Origin: an uncultured Eubacteriales bacterium
Lineage (GTDB): Bacteria > Bacillota > Clostridia > Oscillospirales > Oscillospiraceae
Direction of reading: 5' to 3'
Assembly: GCA_900316205.1 (NCBI GenBank)
Contig: ONBX01000009.1
Location: forward strand, 29,420-93,419
Length of the DNA: 64,000 bases
A program made the position numbers and the translations under genes. The notes under the pieces were generated by a model, which worked only from the letters and a program-made list of their open reading frames with translations, made no database searches and was not told where the DNA came from. Below, in pieces: positions 27,178-34,797 of the stretch (positions are counted from its first letter, which is position 1; each line of letters starts with the position of its first letter).

Positions 27178-27318
27178 ATGAATCCCCATCAAAAGAAATA
27201 CGTGTCGCAAACGGAAGCTGTTTTCTCTTTCCTGAATGACCGCAGAATTCAGATCCCGTGTGAGCAAGAGCTTTCTGAAAAAGAAGATAGAGAAATGGCA
27301 TTTAAGAAGAAGGCCTAA
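27178..27318 (+). CDS. 46-residue hypothetical protein
   Basis: The ATG at 27178 lies downstream of GAAAGGAA. The product begins MNPHQKKYVSQTEAVFSF, is charged and ends KKKA. No family is recognised. It lies between two terminators in the scar region and may be a leftover small gene of a mobile element. The codon pattern looks coding, but no partner gene is present. Confidence 0.4.
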   Translation: MNPHQKKYVSQTEAVFSFLNDRRIQIPCEQELSEKEDREMAFKKKA

Positions 27319-27478
27319 AGGCGAATGTTGATCGCATCCTCGGTATAGAAAAGGACGCCGAAATTGAAAAAGATGAACCGACTTCGACTCGTTCTTGAAC
27401 AAAAAGCGTTTCGCAGAAACGCGCAGCCATTGGAGAAATCCAATGTTCCCAGGGGATTGGGGAAGTGCCCCAACAAGC

Positions 27479-27518
27479 AAAATGAGCAGTCCGGCGTACA
27501 GCCGAATTGCTCATTTTT
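27479..27518 (+). terminator. Hairpin with T-run right of the small gene
   Basis: AAAATGAGCA pairs exactly with TGCTCATTTT around a 20-base loop and continues with T. The A-run on the other side could also let it end the leftward transcript that finishes at 27603. Confidence 0.75.
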
Positions 27519-27602
27519 GCAAAACTTCATGAAGTTTGCCCTGCTTGCTGACGCTCAAGTCCAGTTTGTGTGGTCGTAAGAATTGCCGGCTGAATACGCA
27601 AA

Positions 27603-29654
27603 CTACGCTGCCAGATCCGTTGCCGCTCTTGCCATGTAGCTGGCAAGCCTCTCCGCCACATTCTGCTGGAGGTTCCGGAAGAAGAACTGATAATCATAAA
27701 CGTGGTACGCGCCGTAGGGGAGCCCCGGCACGATCGGGGCGTACTCGGCCGGGTCGACGTCCGTGACCTTCACCGCGCCGCGCTCGGCGTCAATATAGCA
27801 GCCGCAGAGGCTTTCCTGCTCACTACGAATCTCACCGTTGTAGTCGGTAAAGCAGGCGCCGAGATTTTCGCTCTTGTCCGCAGCGGTCTCGTCGGTCCGC
27901 CAGTTGAGGGGATTGATCCCGAACGCCCGCTGTCCGGCGGGGCTGATGAAGGTCTCCGTGACCTCCGGCGCCTCGCAGTCAAAGCTGATCACAACGCCGA
28001 AATCGTCCGCGCCCTGGGCGGGTCGGATCTGCGGGTATTGCGCCGTCAGTTCCTCTGTGCAAGGCCAGCCGATGGCGTAGACCGCCACCAGCTGATCGTA
28101 GAGTTCCTCGTCGCCGAAGTACTCCTCCAGCAGCCGGTAGCACATATCCGCGCCTTGGGAAAAGCCCGCCAGGACGATGGGTCTTCCCTCATTTTCATGC
28201 TCCAAATACCAAGCAAACGCGGCTGACACGTCGCTGTAGGCAAGCTCCATGTAGGGCTCCCACTCCTCCCGATCCAGGCTGTAGACCTTCATGGCCGCCT
28301 GCCGGTAGTAGGGGGCGTACATCCGGGTGCTCTCCTCGTAGATCCCGCGCTCCATGTTCAGCGCGCCGAGGAAGCTGGCCTTGGTGTCCTCATCGTCCAT
28401 GGACATGTTGAATTCATCGCTCATGTCCACCGTGGGGCAGATCAGGAAGAGATCGGCGTCCTTGTCTTCCCCGATGCCGAAGTAAGCCCAGTTATCCGCG
28501 TCGGCATAGTCCAAAGCGTCCTGCGCGGGGGTCTGCGCCGCCGAAAGCTGAATGTCGGCAGGAACGTACTGTTCGGCTGCCTTCGTGATGCCGTCCGGAT
28601 AGATCTGCGCAAAATCGGTCTTCATCGAGATCGGGATAAAGCCCTTGGCAAGATAGTCGGCGGATTTTGCCTCCCAATCCTGCGTACCCCACTCACGCTC
28701 GTTGTCATCGGCGACAATCATATACGCCTGCGCGAGATAGGGGTTCCGCGCATCAATGGCGTAGTTCATCATGCTGGTGTCGCTGCCGCTGTTGCCGAAG
28801 GCCAGCACCGGACGCTTGCCGATCTCGCGCTCGACGTAGATCGACTTGTTGCCGTTCAGGTTTTTCTGGATAAAACCGCCGGTCAGAACGAGCTCGTCGC
28901 CGTTTTCATACTTGAAGTCCATGTTGGACGGCTCGTCCTCGTGGCCTCTTTGCTTTACCTCAAAATCGGTGCCGATCACATGCTCCGGTTCCACATAGTC
29001 CCGGATCGGGGAGTTGGCAAGGATGGCGCGGGTGGTGGTGCGCTCGGTACCGCTAATGACCCAGATCTCAAAACCGTTATCATAGAGATATTTCACAAGC
29101 TCCGCCATCGGCAGGTAGAAATTGTCTATGTAGCGCATGTTGTCGAAGCTCGCGGTCTTTTTCTGCCCGAACTCTACCGCATAGTTGTAAAACTCTTCCA
29201 CGGTCATGCCTGCGTAGGCTTTTGCAAAGTTTCTTGCCAGCGTCTCGTCGGCAAGATACCCGGGCCGGATCGACGCGGCGACCGCTTTCAGCTCATCCGA
29301 AACGCGCTCGGGGTGGTCGTAGAGGCAGTATTCGATGAACATCATCGTGTCATAGTAGGTATAGAAGGTCTCGCACGCGAGTGTACCGTCCATATCGAAC
29401 ACAGCGATGCGATCTTCGACGGGGATATAATCTGCTCCGCCCTCTTGCGTGACGGCGCTGACGTAGTCGATCAGACTGTTCTTCGCGCCGGTTCCTTCGT
29501 TCCAAAGAGAAAGCGGGTCATTCCCGGCAAGCAGCTCAGCCGCGGCAGCGCTCTTCTTCCAGCCCACGCCGAGCGCATACAGAATACTGACAACCAGCAG
29601 CAGGCAGATCGCCGTAACGGCAAGGCCTCTCCAGGTTTTCAACTGTTTTTCCAT
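27603..29654 (-). CDS. HAD phosphatase-DUF3089 alpha/beta hydrolase fusion, membrane anchored
   Basis: The protein has 683 residues; the ATG at 29654 follows AGGAGC. Residues 9-30 form a transmembrane or signal-anchor segment. Residues about 80-370 are a HAD-type phosphohydrolase with motif I VFDMDGTLACE (nucleophile Asp87), VISGT and a late FGNSGSD. The second half (about 400-683) is a DUF3089-like alpha/beta hydrolase with LAGFSQGADMCYR. The arrangement suggests an extracytoplasmic enzyme with phosphatase and esterase or lipase activity. It is the last gene of the region-4 row. A frame extending to 29828 is rejected because it overlaps the flavin reductase gene. Confidence 0.8.
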   Translation of the reverse strand: MEKQLKTWRGLAVTAICLLLVVSILYALGVGWKKSAAAAELLAGNDPLSLWNEGTGAKNSLIDYVSAVTQEGGADYIPVEDRIAVFDMDGTLACETFYTYYDTMMFIEYCLYDHPERVSDELKAVAASIRPGYLADETLARNFAKAYAGMTVEEFYNYAVEFGQKKTASFDNMRYIDNFYLPMAELVKYLYDNGFEIWVISGTERTTTRAILANSPIRDYVEPEHVIGTDFEVKQRGHEDEPSNMDFKYENGDELVLTGGFIQKNLNGNKSIYVEREIGKRPVLAFGNSGSDTSMMNYAIDARNPYLAQAYMIVADDNEREWGTQDWEAKSADYLAKGFIPISMKTDFAQIYPDGITKAAEQYVPADIQLSAAQTPAQDALDYADADNWAYFGIGEDKDADLFLICPTVDMSDEFNMSMDDEDTKASFLGALNMERGIYEESTRMYAPYYRQAAMKVYSLDREEWEPYMELAYSDVSAAFAWYLEHENEGRPIVLAGFSQGADMCYRLLEEYFGDEELYDQLVAVYAIGWPCTEELTAQYPQIRPAQGADDFGVVISFDCEAPEVTETFISPAGQRAFGINPLNWRTDETAADKSENLGACFTDYNGEIRSEQESLCGCYIDAERGAVKVTDVDPAEYAPIVPGLPYGAYHVYDYQFFFRNLQQNVAERLASYMARAATDLAA

Positions 29655-29667
29655 TTCCTTGCTCCTC

Positions 29668-30225
29668 TTATTTCCTTTGTTCGATCTCTCTGATCGTATT
29701 CGCCACGATGCGTTCCGCGTCATACCCCTGTACATCCAGCATTTCGGCCACGATCCGTTCCGTTTCCGGGATACCGAAATAATCCTGCGCCAAAGTACGG
29801 ATATACGCATAGCTGAAATCCGGGACATAGGGGCCTCCTGCCGTGGTCACATACCACAGCTTTCTCGCCCGGCACAGGCCGTGGGGCAGCCCCTCTTCCG
29901 TATATTCGGAGACCAGCCCCGTCACATAGATGTTTTCGAGATACAGCTTTAAGATCGCCGGGAAAGACAGATCCCAATAAGGCGCGGCGATCACGATCTC
30001 GTCCGCGCGCTGAAACTGTCTCGCCAAGCGAAACATGGGATCGGAATACTCGCGTCTTTCGATCAATTCTGTCCGCCTGTTAAGCCTTTCCTCGGTGAGA
30101 GGGTGCAAGTCCTCCTCCGAGAGTTTTACTTCCTCCGACGCACCTCCGAGGCGCTTGAGCAAGGATTTTGCCAGCCGCTCTGTTCTGGATCCCTCTCGCG
30201 CACAGACATTCACATATAAGACCAT
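29668..30225 (-). CDS. NAD(P)H-dependent FMN oxidoreductase (flavodoxin-like)
   Basis: The 185-residue flavodoxin-like protein has an early AREGSRTERLAKSLL FMN phosphate-loop region, then IVIAAPYWDLSFPAILKLYLEN and VTTAGGPY, as in azoreductase/NQO2-type reductases. It transfers electrons from NAD(P)H to quinones or azo compounds through FMN. It lies 13 bases upstream of the HAD-DUF3089 gene and 12 downstream of the DUF3592 gene, so it is probably in the same transcript. Confidence 0.82.
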   Translation of the reverse strand: MVLYVNVCAREGSRTERLAKSLLKRLGGASEEVKLSEEDLHPLTEERLNRRTELIERREYSDPMFRLARQFQRADEIVIAAPYWDLSFPAILKLYLENIYVTGLVSEYTEEGLPHGLCRARKLWYVTTAGGPYVPDFSYAYIRTLAQDYFGIPETERIVAEMLDVQGYDAERIVANTIREIEQRK

Positions 30226-30237
30226 TGCTTGTAGTGT

Positions 30238-30555
30238 TTATTGCTTGACCATCAAAACGTATTTCGGCTTCTCCGGCAGGTATTTCACGCGAAGCTGCGT
30301 GCCTTCCGTGATAAAACGCGGCGGGTTGCCCAGCTTGGCCTCAACGGTCTCTCCGGATTCATTTTTGTACTTGACAAAATACTCGTAATCCGTGGTCCGA
30401 TTGCCGTCGCTGTCCTGCCCTTCAACTTCCTTGATGCGGGAGAGAACCGCGTCGACTTCGATGCCCTTTTCGTTGATGGCTTTGCTGCGCTTGTAGTTGT
30501 AAATGAAGCCGATAATTACTACGAGAACAATGACACCGATGACAACATACAACAT
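30238..30555 (-). CDS. Small membrane protein with DUF3592-like domain
   Basis: The 105 residues start with a transmembrane helix (about 2-20), followed by YNYKRSK and a small beta domain that ends VKYLPEKPKYVLM. The DUF3592-like pattern (VDAVLSRIKEVEG, then YEYFVKYKNESGE, then GTQLRVKYLP) is also found in the larger protein at 42286-43314. The role is unknown. It has a clear AGGAGGATAATAA upstream and lies in the row between a lipoprotein and a flavin reductase. Confidence 0.65.
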   Translation of the reverse strand: MLYVVIGVIVLVVIIGFIYNYKRSKAINEKGIEVDAVLSRIKEVEGQDSDGNRTTDYEYFVKYKNESGETVEAKLGNPPRFITEGTQLRVKYLPEKPKYVLMVKQ

Positions 30556-30605
30556 TTTATTATCCTCCTTGATTTCAATTCTTTCCTTTTGATCATGGAT
30601 TTTGG

Positions 30606-31322
30606 TCAGACTCCGTCATCATCCTGCATCTGCCCAGCAAGGACATACAGATCGTAATAGTCATCGTACAGGCCAAGGCAGGCATCCATTCCAGAGTTGA
30701 CGCTGAAGGATTTTTCCAGCACCATCTCCCATGAGCCATATTGTTCAAAGAGTTCGTCCGGCAGGGGTCCTTCCTCATGCCCGTATTTCTCAAGATTCCG
30801 AGCCTTCATTGCCTCCAGGCCTTCCGGGTCGCCGTTGTAAGCTGCCATGCGGAGTTCATTGCGTAGCGTACTCACTGCGCGGGCAATCTCTTCGATCTCC
30901 TTATCCGCTACACGCATCTTGCCAAGGAGATCATACATTTCTGCAAAGCTGTCATGGTAGGCAAGGCGCTCCTGCCGTCCCGCCTCCACTACCCCCGGGT
31001 CAGACCAGTCCATTTCTGCATACTGCTTCAGACTGCCGGTCTCGCTGGGACGAAAGCCATAGACAGCCGTTTCGTCTGCGACGATATCAGCCATGGCGGA
31101 CGGGTTGAGCTGCGGATCGTGCTCATAAGAGAATGCTTCTGCTTTCTCCTCAGGCACGCTGTTTTCGCTTTCGCTGCTTGGTACCGCGGTTTTGGGAGAA
31201 GCCGGAGACGCGATTTCGGGTGTTCGCGCCGCATCAGTCTTCTTATTCCCGCACCCTGCCAACAACACAGCCACAAGAGTAAGGATAAGCAGCCAGGATA
31301 GGGCTTTTCTTGTGCAAGTCAT
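30606..31322 (-). CDS. Putative lipoprotein
   Basis: The 238 residues start with a lipoprotein signal (hydrophobic 8-21, lipobox LLAGC). A linker rich in Ser, Pro and Glu follows, then a helical domain with YGFRPSE, WSDPGVVEAGR and DDYYDLYVLAG. I recognise no family. It should be tethered outside the membrane. It lies 8 bases after the STAS gene, so it is probably co-expressed with the STAS/PreA genes. Confidence 0.75.
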   Translation of the reverse strand: MTCTRKALSWLLILTLVAVLLAGCGNKKTDAARTPEIASPASPKTAVPSSESENSVPEEKAEAFSYEHDPQLNPSAMADIVADETAVYGFRPSETGSLKQYAEMDWSDPGVVEAGRQERLAYHDSFAEMYDLLGKMRVADKEIEEIARAVSTLRNELRMAAYNGDPEGLEAMKARNLEKYGHEEGPLPDELFEQYGSWEMVLEKSFSVNSGMDACLGLYDDYYDLYVLAGQMQDDDGV

Positions 31323-31330
31323 TTTCTGTT

Positions 31331-31627
31331 TTACTCAATCGGCAGGAAGTCCGAAAAGCCGGTGACCTCAAAGACTTCTTTCACCAGTTCGTTGGCGTTC
31401 GTGACCTTCATTTTGCCTTTGTTGCGCATGGTCTTGAAGGCAGACAGCAGCACGCGAAGCCCGGCGGAGGAGATGTACTCCAGCTTGCTGAGGTCAATGA
31501 TCAGATCCGTGACACCGGCTAGGCTGTTCTTCAGTTCTTCCTCCAACTGCGGCGCCGTCGTGGTGTCCAGGCGGCCCTCCAGCGCGACGACCAGGTTCTT
31601 CTCGTTCAGATTCTTCTCGATCTTCAT
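31331..31627 (-). CDS. STAS-domain anti-sigma-factor-antagonist-like protein
   Basis: The 98 residues form a single STAS domain like SpoIIAA and RsbV. The region YISSAGLRVLLS holds the Ser that RsbW-type kinases phosphorylate. It is a diverged paralogue of the proteins at 33229-33528 and 38688-38987 (shared GRLDTTTAPQLE/E..LK and VTGFSD). No stand-alone RsbW kinase or SpoIIE phosphatase gene is seen in this window. The only candidate partners are the RsbW-like domains fused to the two transporters. Confidence 0.88.
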   Translation of the reverse strand: MKIEKNLNEKNLVVALEGRLDTTTAPQLEEELKNSLAGVTDLIIDLSKLEYISSAGLRVLLSAFKTMRNKGKMKVTNANELVKEVFEVTGFSDFLPIE

Positions 31628-31642
31628 TACATGTTCCTCCTG

Positions 31643-33163
31643 TTAAGCTCCCTTGTCAGATCGGTTCCTGATTCGTTTCCGGCTGGAAGAGATCGCTTTC
31701 TCCGGGCAGACCAGCACACACAGATGGCAGCCTACGCATTTTCGTCCGTCGAGCACAGGTCTGCGATCGTCTGACAAGCGGATCGCCTGATGTCCCCCGT
31801 CGGCACAGGAGATCACACAGCGGCCGCATCCGATGCACTTCTCCCGATGAAACTTCGGGAAAACAACGGTGTCGCGTTCCAGAACATCGGTCGAATCACT
31901 GACAGCATCCAGCGCAAGCCCCACCGCCTCGCCGACCTGGGCAAAGCCCTTCTCCGCCAGGTAATAGTTGAGCCCCGCCTTGAGATCGTCGATGATGCGG
32001 TAGCCGTATTGCATCACCGCCGTGGTGACCTGAACGCTGCCCGCACCGAGCAGGATAAACTCCAGCGCGTCTGACCAGGTTTCCACGCCGCCCATGGCGC
32101 TCAGATGCATGCCCTGCAGGGCCGGATTCTGAGCCAATTCCGCGATAAAGCGAAGGGCAATGGGCTTGACGGCGTTGCCGCTGTAGCCTCCCACGGCGGA
32201 TTTCCCGTGAACCGCAGGCGAGGAGACATAGGTATGGGGATTCACGCCGATAATGCTCTTGATCGTGTTGATGGCGGCAAGTCCATCCGCGCCGCCGCGC
32301 CTGGCCGCCTCGGCCGCGGGGCTCATCACGGCCACATTCGGCGTGAGCTTTGCCAGGATCGGGAGCTTCGTTCCGCGTCTTGCCGCGGCGGTAAAGCGCT
32401 CGACCAGCTCCGGCACCTGGCCGATATCCGAGCCCAGGCCGCCGTCCGCCATGTTGGGGCAGGAGAAGTTCAGTTCAATGGCGTCTGCGCCGTTTTCCTC
32501 GCAGAGCCGGGAGAGCTCCTCCCACTCCGCGTCGTTCTGGCCCATGATGGAGGCCAGAATGAATTTGTTGGGATAGTTCTCTTTCAGGCGGCGGAAGATC
32601 TCCATGTTCTCCGCCACACTGTGATCGGAGAGCTGTTCGATGTTCTTAAAGCCGATGATGCTGCCATTGTCCCCCGTGATGGCCGAAAAGCGCGGAGAAG
32701 CCTCGTGGATCGGGAAGGAGCAGATCGTCTTGAACGCAGCCCCCGCCCAGCCCGCTTCAAAGGCTCTGGCGCACATATCATAGGTGCTGGCCACCACCGA
32801 GGAGGACAGCAGAAAGGGATTTTCCAGCGGGACGCCGCACAGCTCTGTCCGCAGGCGGTCTTCGTCCTCCGGCACGCCGATCTCCAGCTGCGGCTTTACC
32901 TCCGCGTGAAGGCGTGTCAGCAGCCTGCGGATCGGAACCTGGTGCGCGCGGACGCAGGCATCCTCGCAGGGCGCCGGGCAAGCGGCGCAGGGGCTATGCT
33001 CCGGGAAGCCTGCTGCCGCCGTTTTTTCATCGTCAAACCAGAGGCAGCACAGGATTCGGGCCGGGTCGAGCGCTTCACAGGCCGCTGTACAGGGCGCATC
33101 CTTACACAGGGCGCAGCGGAGCAGCTCCGAACGGGTTATGTGTCTTTCAAACATCTGGTTCAC
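31643..33163 (-). CDS. preA: PreA-like dihydropyrimidine/dihydroorotate dehydrogenase with N-terminal Fe-S domain
   Basis: The 506 residues have three parts. The first is a Cys-rich N-terminal domain (CALCKDAPCTAAC, then CAACPAPCEDAC) like the [4Fe-4S] domain of DPYD/PreT. The second is a dihydroorotate-dehydrogenase-like FMN barrel with NFSCPNM (catalytic Cys) and GGYSG. The third is two C-terminal ferredoxin clusters (CIGCGRCVISC and CVGCHLCVLVC). The family reduces uracil or thymine. Usual PreA proteins lack the N-terminal domain, which belongs to the PreT partner, and no PreT flavoprotein is seen here. The substrate may differ from that of classical PreA. Confidence 0.82.
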   Translation of the reverse strand: MNQMFERHITRSELLRCALCKDAPCTAACEALDPARILCCLWFDDEKTAAAGFPEHSPCAACPAPCEDACVRAHQVPIRRLLTRLHAEVKPQLEIGVPEDEDRLRTELCGVPLENPFLLSSSVVASTYDMCARAFEAGWAGAAFKTICSFPIHEASPRFSAITGDNGSIIGFKNIEQLSDHSVAENMEIFRRLKENYPNKFILASIMGQNDAEWEELSRLCEENGADAIELNFSCPNMADGGLGSDIGQVPELVERFTAAARRGTKLPILAKLTPNVAVMSPAAEAARRGGADGLAAINTIKSIIGVNPHTYVSSPAVHGKSAVGGYSGNAVKPIALRFIAELAQNPALQGMHLSAMGGVETWSDALEFILLGAGSVQVTTAVMQYGYRIIDDLKAGLNYYLAEKGFAQVGEAVGLALDAVSDSTDVLERDTVVFPKFHREKCIGCGRCVISCADGGHQAIRLSDDRRPVLDGRKCVGCHLCVLVCPEKAISSSRKRIRNRSDKGA

Positions 33164-33228
33164 CCCTTATCTATTGCGCATTCCGGGGCAACACGCCTCG
33201 TGCGCGATCTTATTGAACAACTCATCCT

Positions 33229-33528
33229 TTATTCGATCGTCAGAATATCCGAGAAGCCGGTGACTTCAAAAATATCCAGAATCGTCTCGTTCACATGGAG
33301 AACCTTCATTTCTCCCTGCCTGTTCATGACCTTCTGGGCGGAGAGCAGCACCCTCAGCCCGGCGGAGGAGATATATTCCAGCGCCGCCATGTCGATGGTC
33401 AGGGCGGTCACGCCGTCCAGAGACGCTTTCAGCTCCTATTCCAGCTCCGGCGCCGTGGTGGTGTCCAATCGCCCAGCCAAGGCGACGGTCAGTTCGGATG
33501 CGTTGGTTGTTTTCTCAATGTTCAGCAT
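33229..33528 (-). pseudogene. STAS-domain gene with in-frame amber codon
   Basis: The frame from the ATG at 33528 (after GGAGGAAAG) matches the STAS protein at 38688-38987 almost residue for residue. Codon 31 is TAG (33436-33438) where the intact copy has AAG in ELEKELK. The rest of the domain is unbroken and keeps YISSAGLR and VTGFSDILTIE. It may be a recent pseudogene, a readthrough gene or a sequencing error. Initiation at an internal codon (MTALTIDM) could give a 60-residue fragment. Confidence 0.85.
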
Positions 33529-33635
33529 GTTCTTTCCTCCTGTTTCGTTAGTTTTGGATTTCTTTGTTCTAATTCATTTATATGAGCGTTTTGGTGTTCA
33601 TTCGGTTTATGTAAGCTTCCTTTTACTCGGCCTAT

Positions 33636-33663
33636 ATTATACACCAAGTTGACCCATCTGTAA
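33636..33663 (-). promoter_or_regulatory. Candidate promoter for the STAS-PreA row
   Basis: Read on the minus strand, TTACAG and TATAAT are separated by 16 bases, with TG one base before the -10. It lies in a 171-base gap about 110 bases upstream of the amber-containing STAS gene. Confidence 0.5.
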
Positions 33664-33699
33664 TGAGCTGTTCCTGTTATTTCGTCAAAGTTTATCCTC

Positions 33700-34797
33700 T
33701 CATGCTTTTTCCCGAATCAGAACGCGAACGACGTTGCCGGCTTCTCTCTCGGGGTCAAAGGAAAAGGCCAGATCATCAACAGCCCGTTTCAGGACCATGT
33801 AGGATAGTTCGTTATCCCCCTCCGCCGGGTCGAAACGCTCCCCGCCGTAGGCAACGGTCACCGTCACCTGCTCCTCCGTGGGGGCATATTCCAGCGTCAC
33901 ATGGATGGGTGTTTTCCCCAGCAGCGGCAGCAGCATTTGCTGCCCCAGTTCCTCGAAAGCAAGACGAATGCGATACTTCGTGCGAGGAGGAATATCGTTC
34001 TGCATACAGTAGCGGTCGATCTCCGCTCCGGCACCGATAAAGTCGTAGTCGCGGCTTTCAACGTTGAGTTCCAGAACCTTTAGCTTCTTGATAAAGCGCC
34101 GTGTCAGCTCCTTTTTAGGATGATCGAAGATCTGCTCCGGCGTGCCGTCCTCATAAATGCCGCCCTCGTCCATATAGAACACCCTGTTGCAGATGGCGCG
34201 GGCAAAGTTCATTTCGTGGGTAACGATCATCATGGTCTTGCCGCTTTGCGCAAGATCACGGATGACCGCCTGCACTTCGCCTACCATGGTGGGGTCGAGG
34301 GCGCTGGTCGGCTCATCCAGCAATACCACATCCGGATCCATGGCCAGCGTCCGCGCGATGGCCACGCGCTGCTTTTGCCCGCCGGAGAGCTGCTCGGGAT
34401 ACTGGAATTCCCGCCCGGCGAGGCCGACACGCCGTAACAGCGCCATGCCGGTATCATAGGCCTCTTGCTTTGACTTTTTCAGAATGTCCATGGGTGCGAG
34501 CATCAGATTCTCAATGACCGTCAAATGCCCAAACAGGTTGAAGGACTGGAAGACCATGCCCATCCTGCGCCTCGCCAGCGTCAGATCATATTTCGGCGCT
34601 GTGATATCCACACCGTCGAGCAGGATCTGCCCACCGGTGGGCCGCTCCAGCATGTTGATGCAGCGGATCAGCGTGGATTTTCCTGTGCCGGAGGGCCCGA
34701 TCACGGAAATCACATCCCCATCGTTTATAACAGCGTTCACGTCCTTCAGAGGCGTGGCGTTTTCGTATTGCTTTCTCAGATGTTTGAGCTCAATCAT
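33700..34797 (-). CDS. GlnQ-type ABC ATPase fused to a C-terminal RsbW-like ATPase domain
   Basis: Residues 1-240 are a polar-amino-acid transporter ATPase: Walker [10 protein letters not shown], signature LSGGQKQR and Walker [13 protein letters not shown]. Residues about 250-365 form an extra domain like HATPase_c_2 anti-sigma kinases, with [10 protein letters not shown] and [11 protein letters not shown] ahead of a late [12 protein letters not shown] helix. In this domain the N-box Asn position holds Gln, so ATP binding may be weak. It overlaps the permease gene by 8 bases. The fusion suggests that transport is linked to the neighbouring STAS proteins (inference). Confidence 0.85.
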   Translation of the reverse strand: MIELKHLRKQYENATPLKDVNAVINDGDVISVIGPSGTGKSTLIRCINMLERPTGGQILLDGVDITAPKYDLTLARRRMGMVFQSFNLFGHLTVIENLMLAPMDILKKSKQEAYDTGMALLRRVGLAGREFQYPEQLSGGQKQRVAIARTLAMDPDVVLLDEPTSALDPTMVGEVQAVIRDLAQSGKTMMIVTHEMNFARAICNRVFYMDEGGIYEDGTPEQIFDHPKKELTRRFIKKLKVLELNVESRDYDFIGAGAEIDRYCMQNDIPPRTKYRIRLAFEELGQQMLLPLLGKTPIHVTLEYAPTEEQVTVTVAYGGERFDPAEGDNELSYMVLKRAVDDLAFSFDPEREAGNVVRVLIREKA

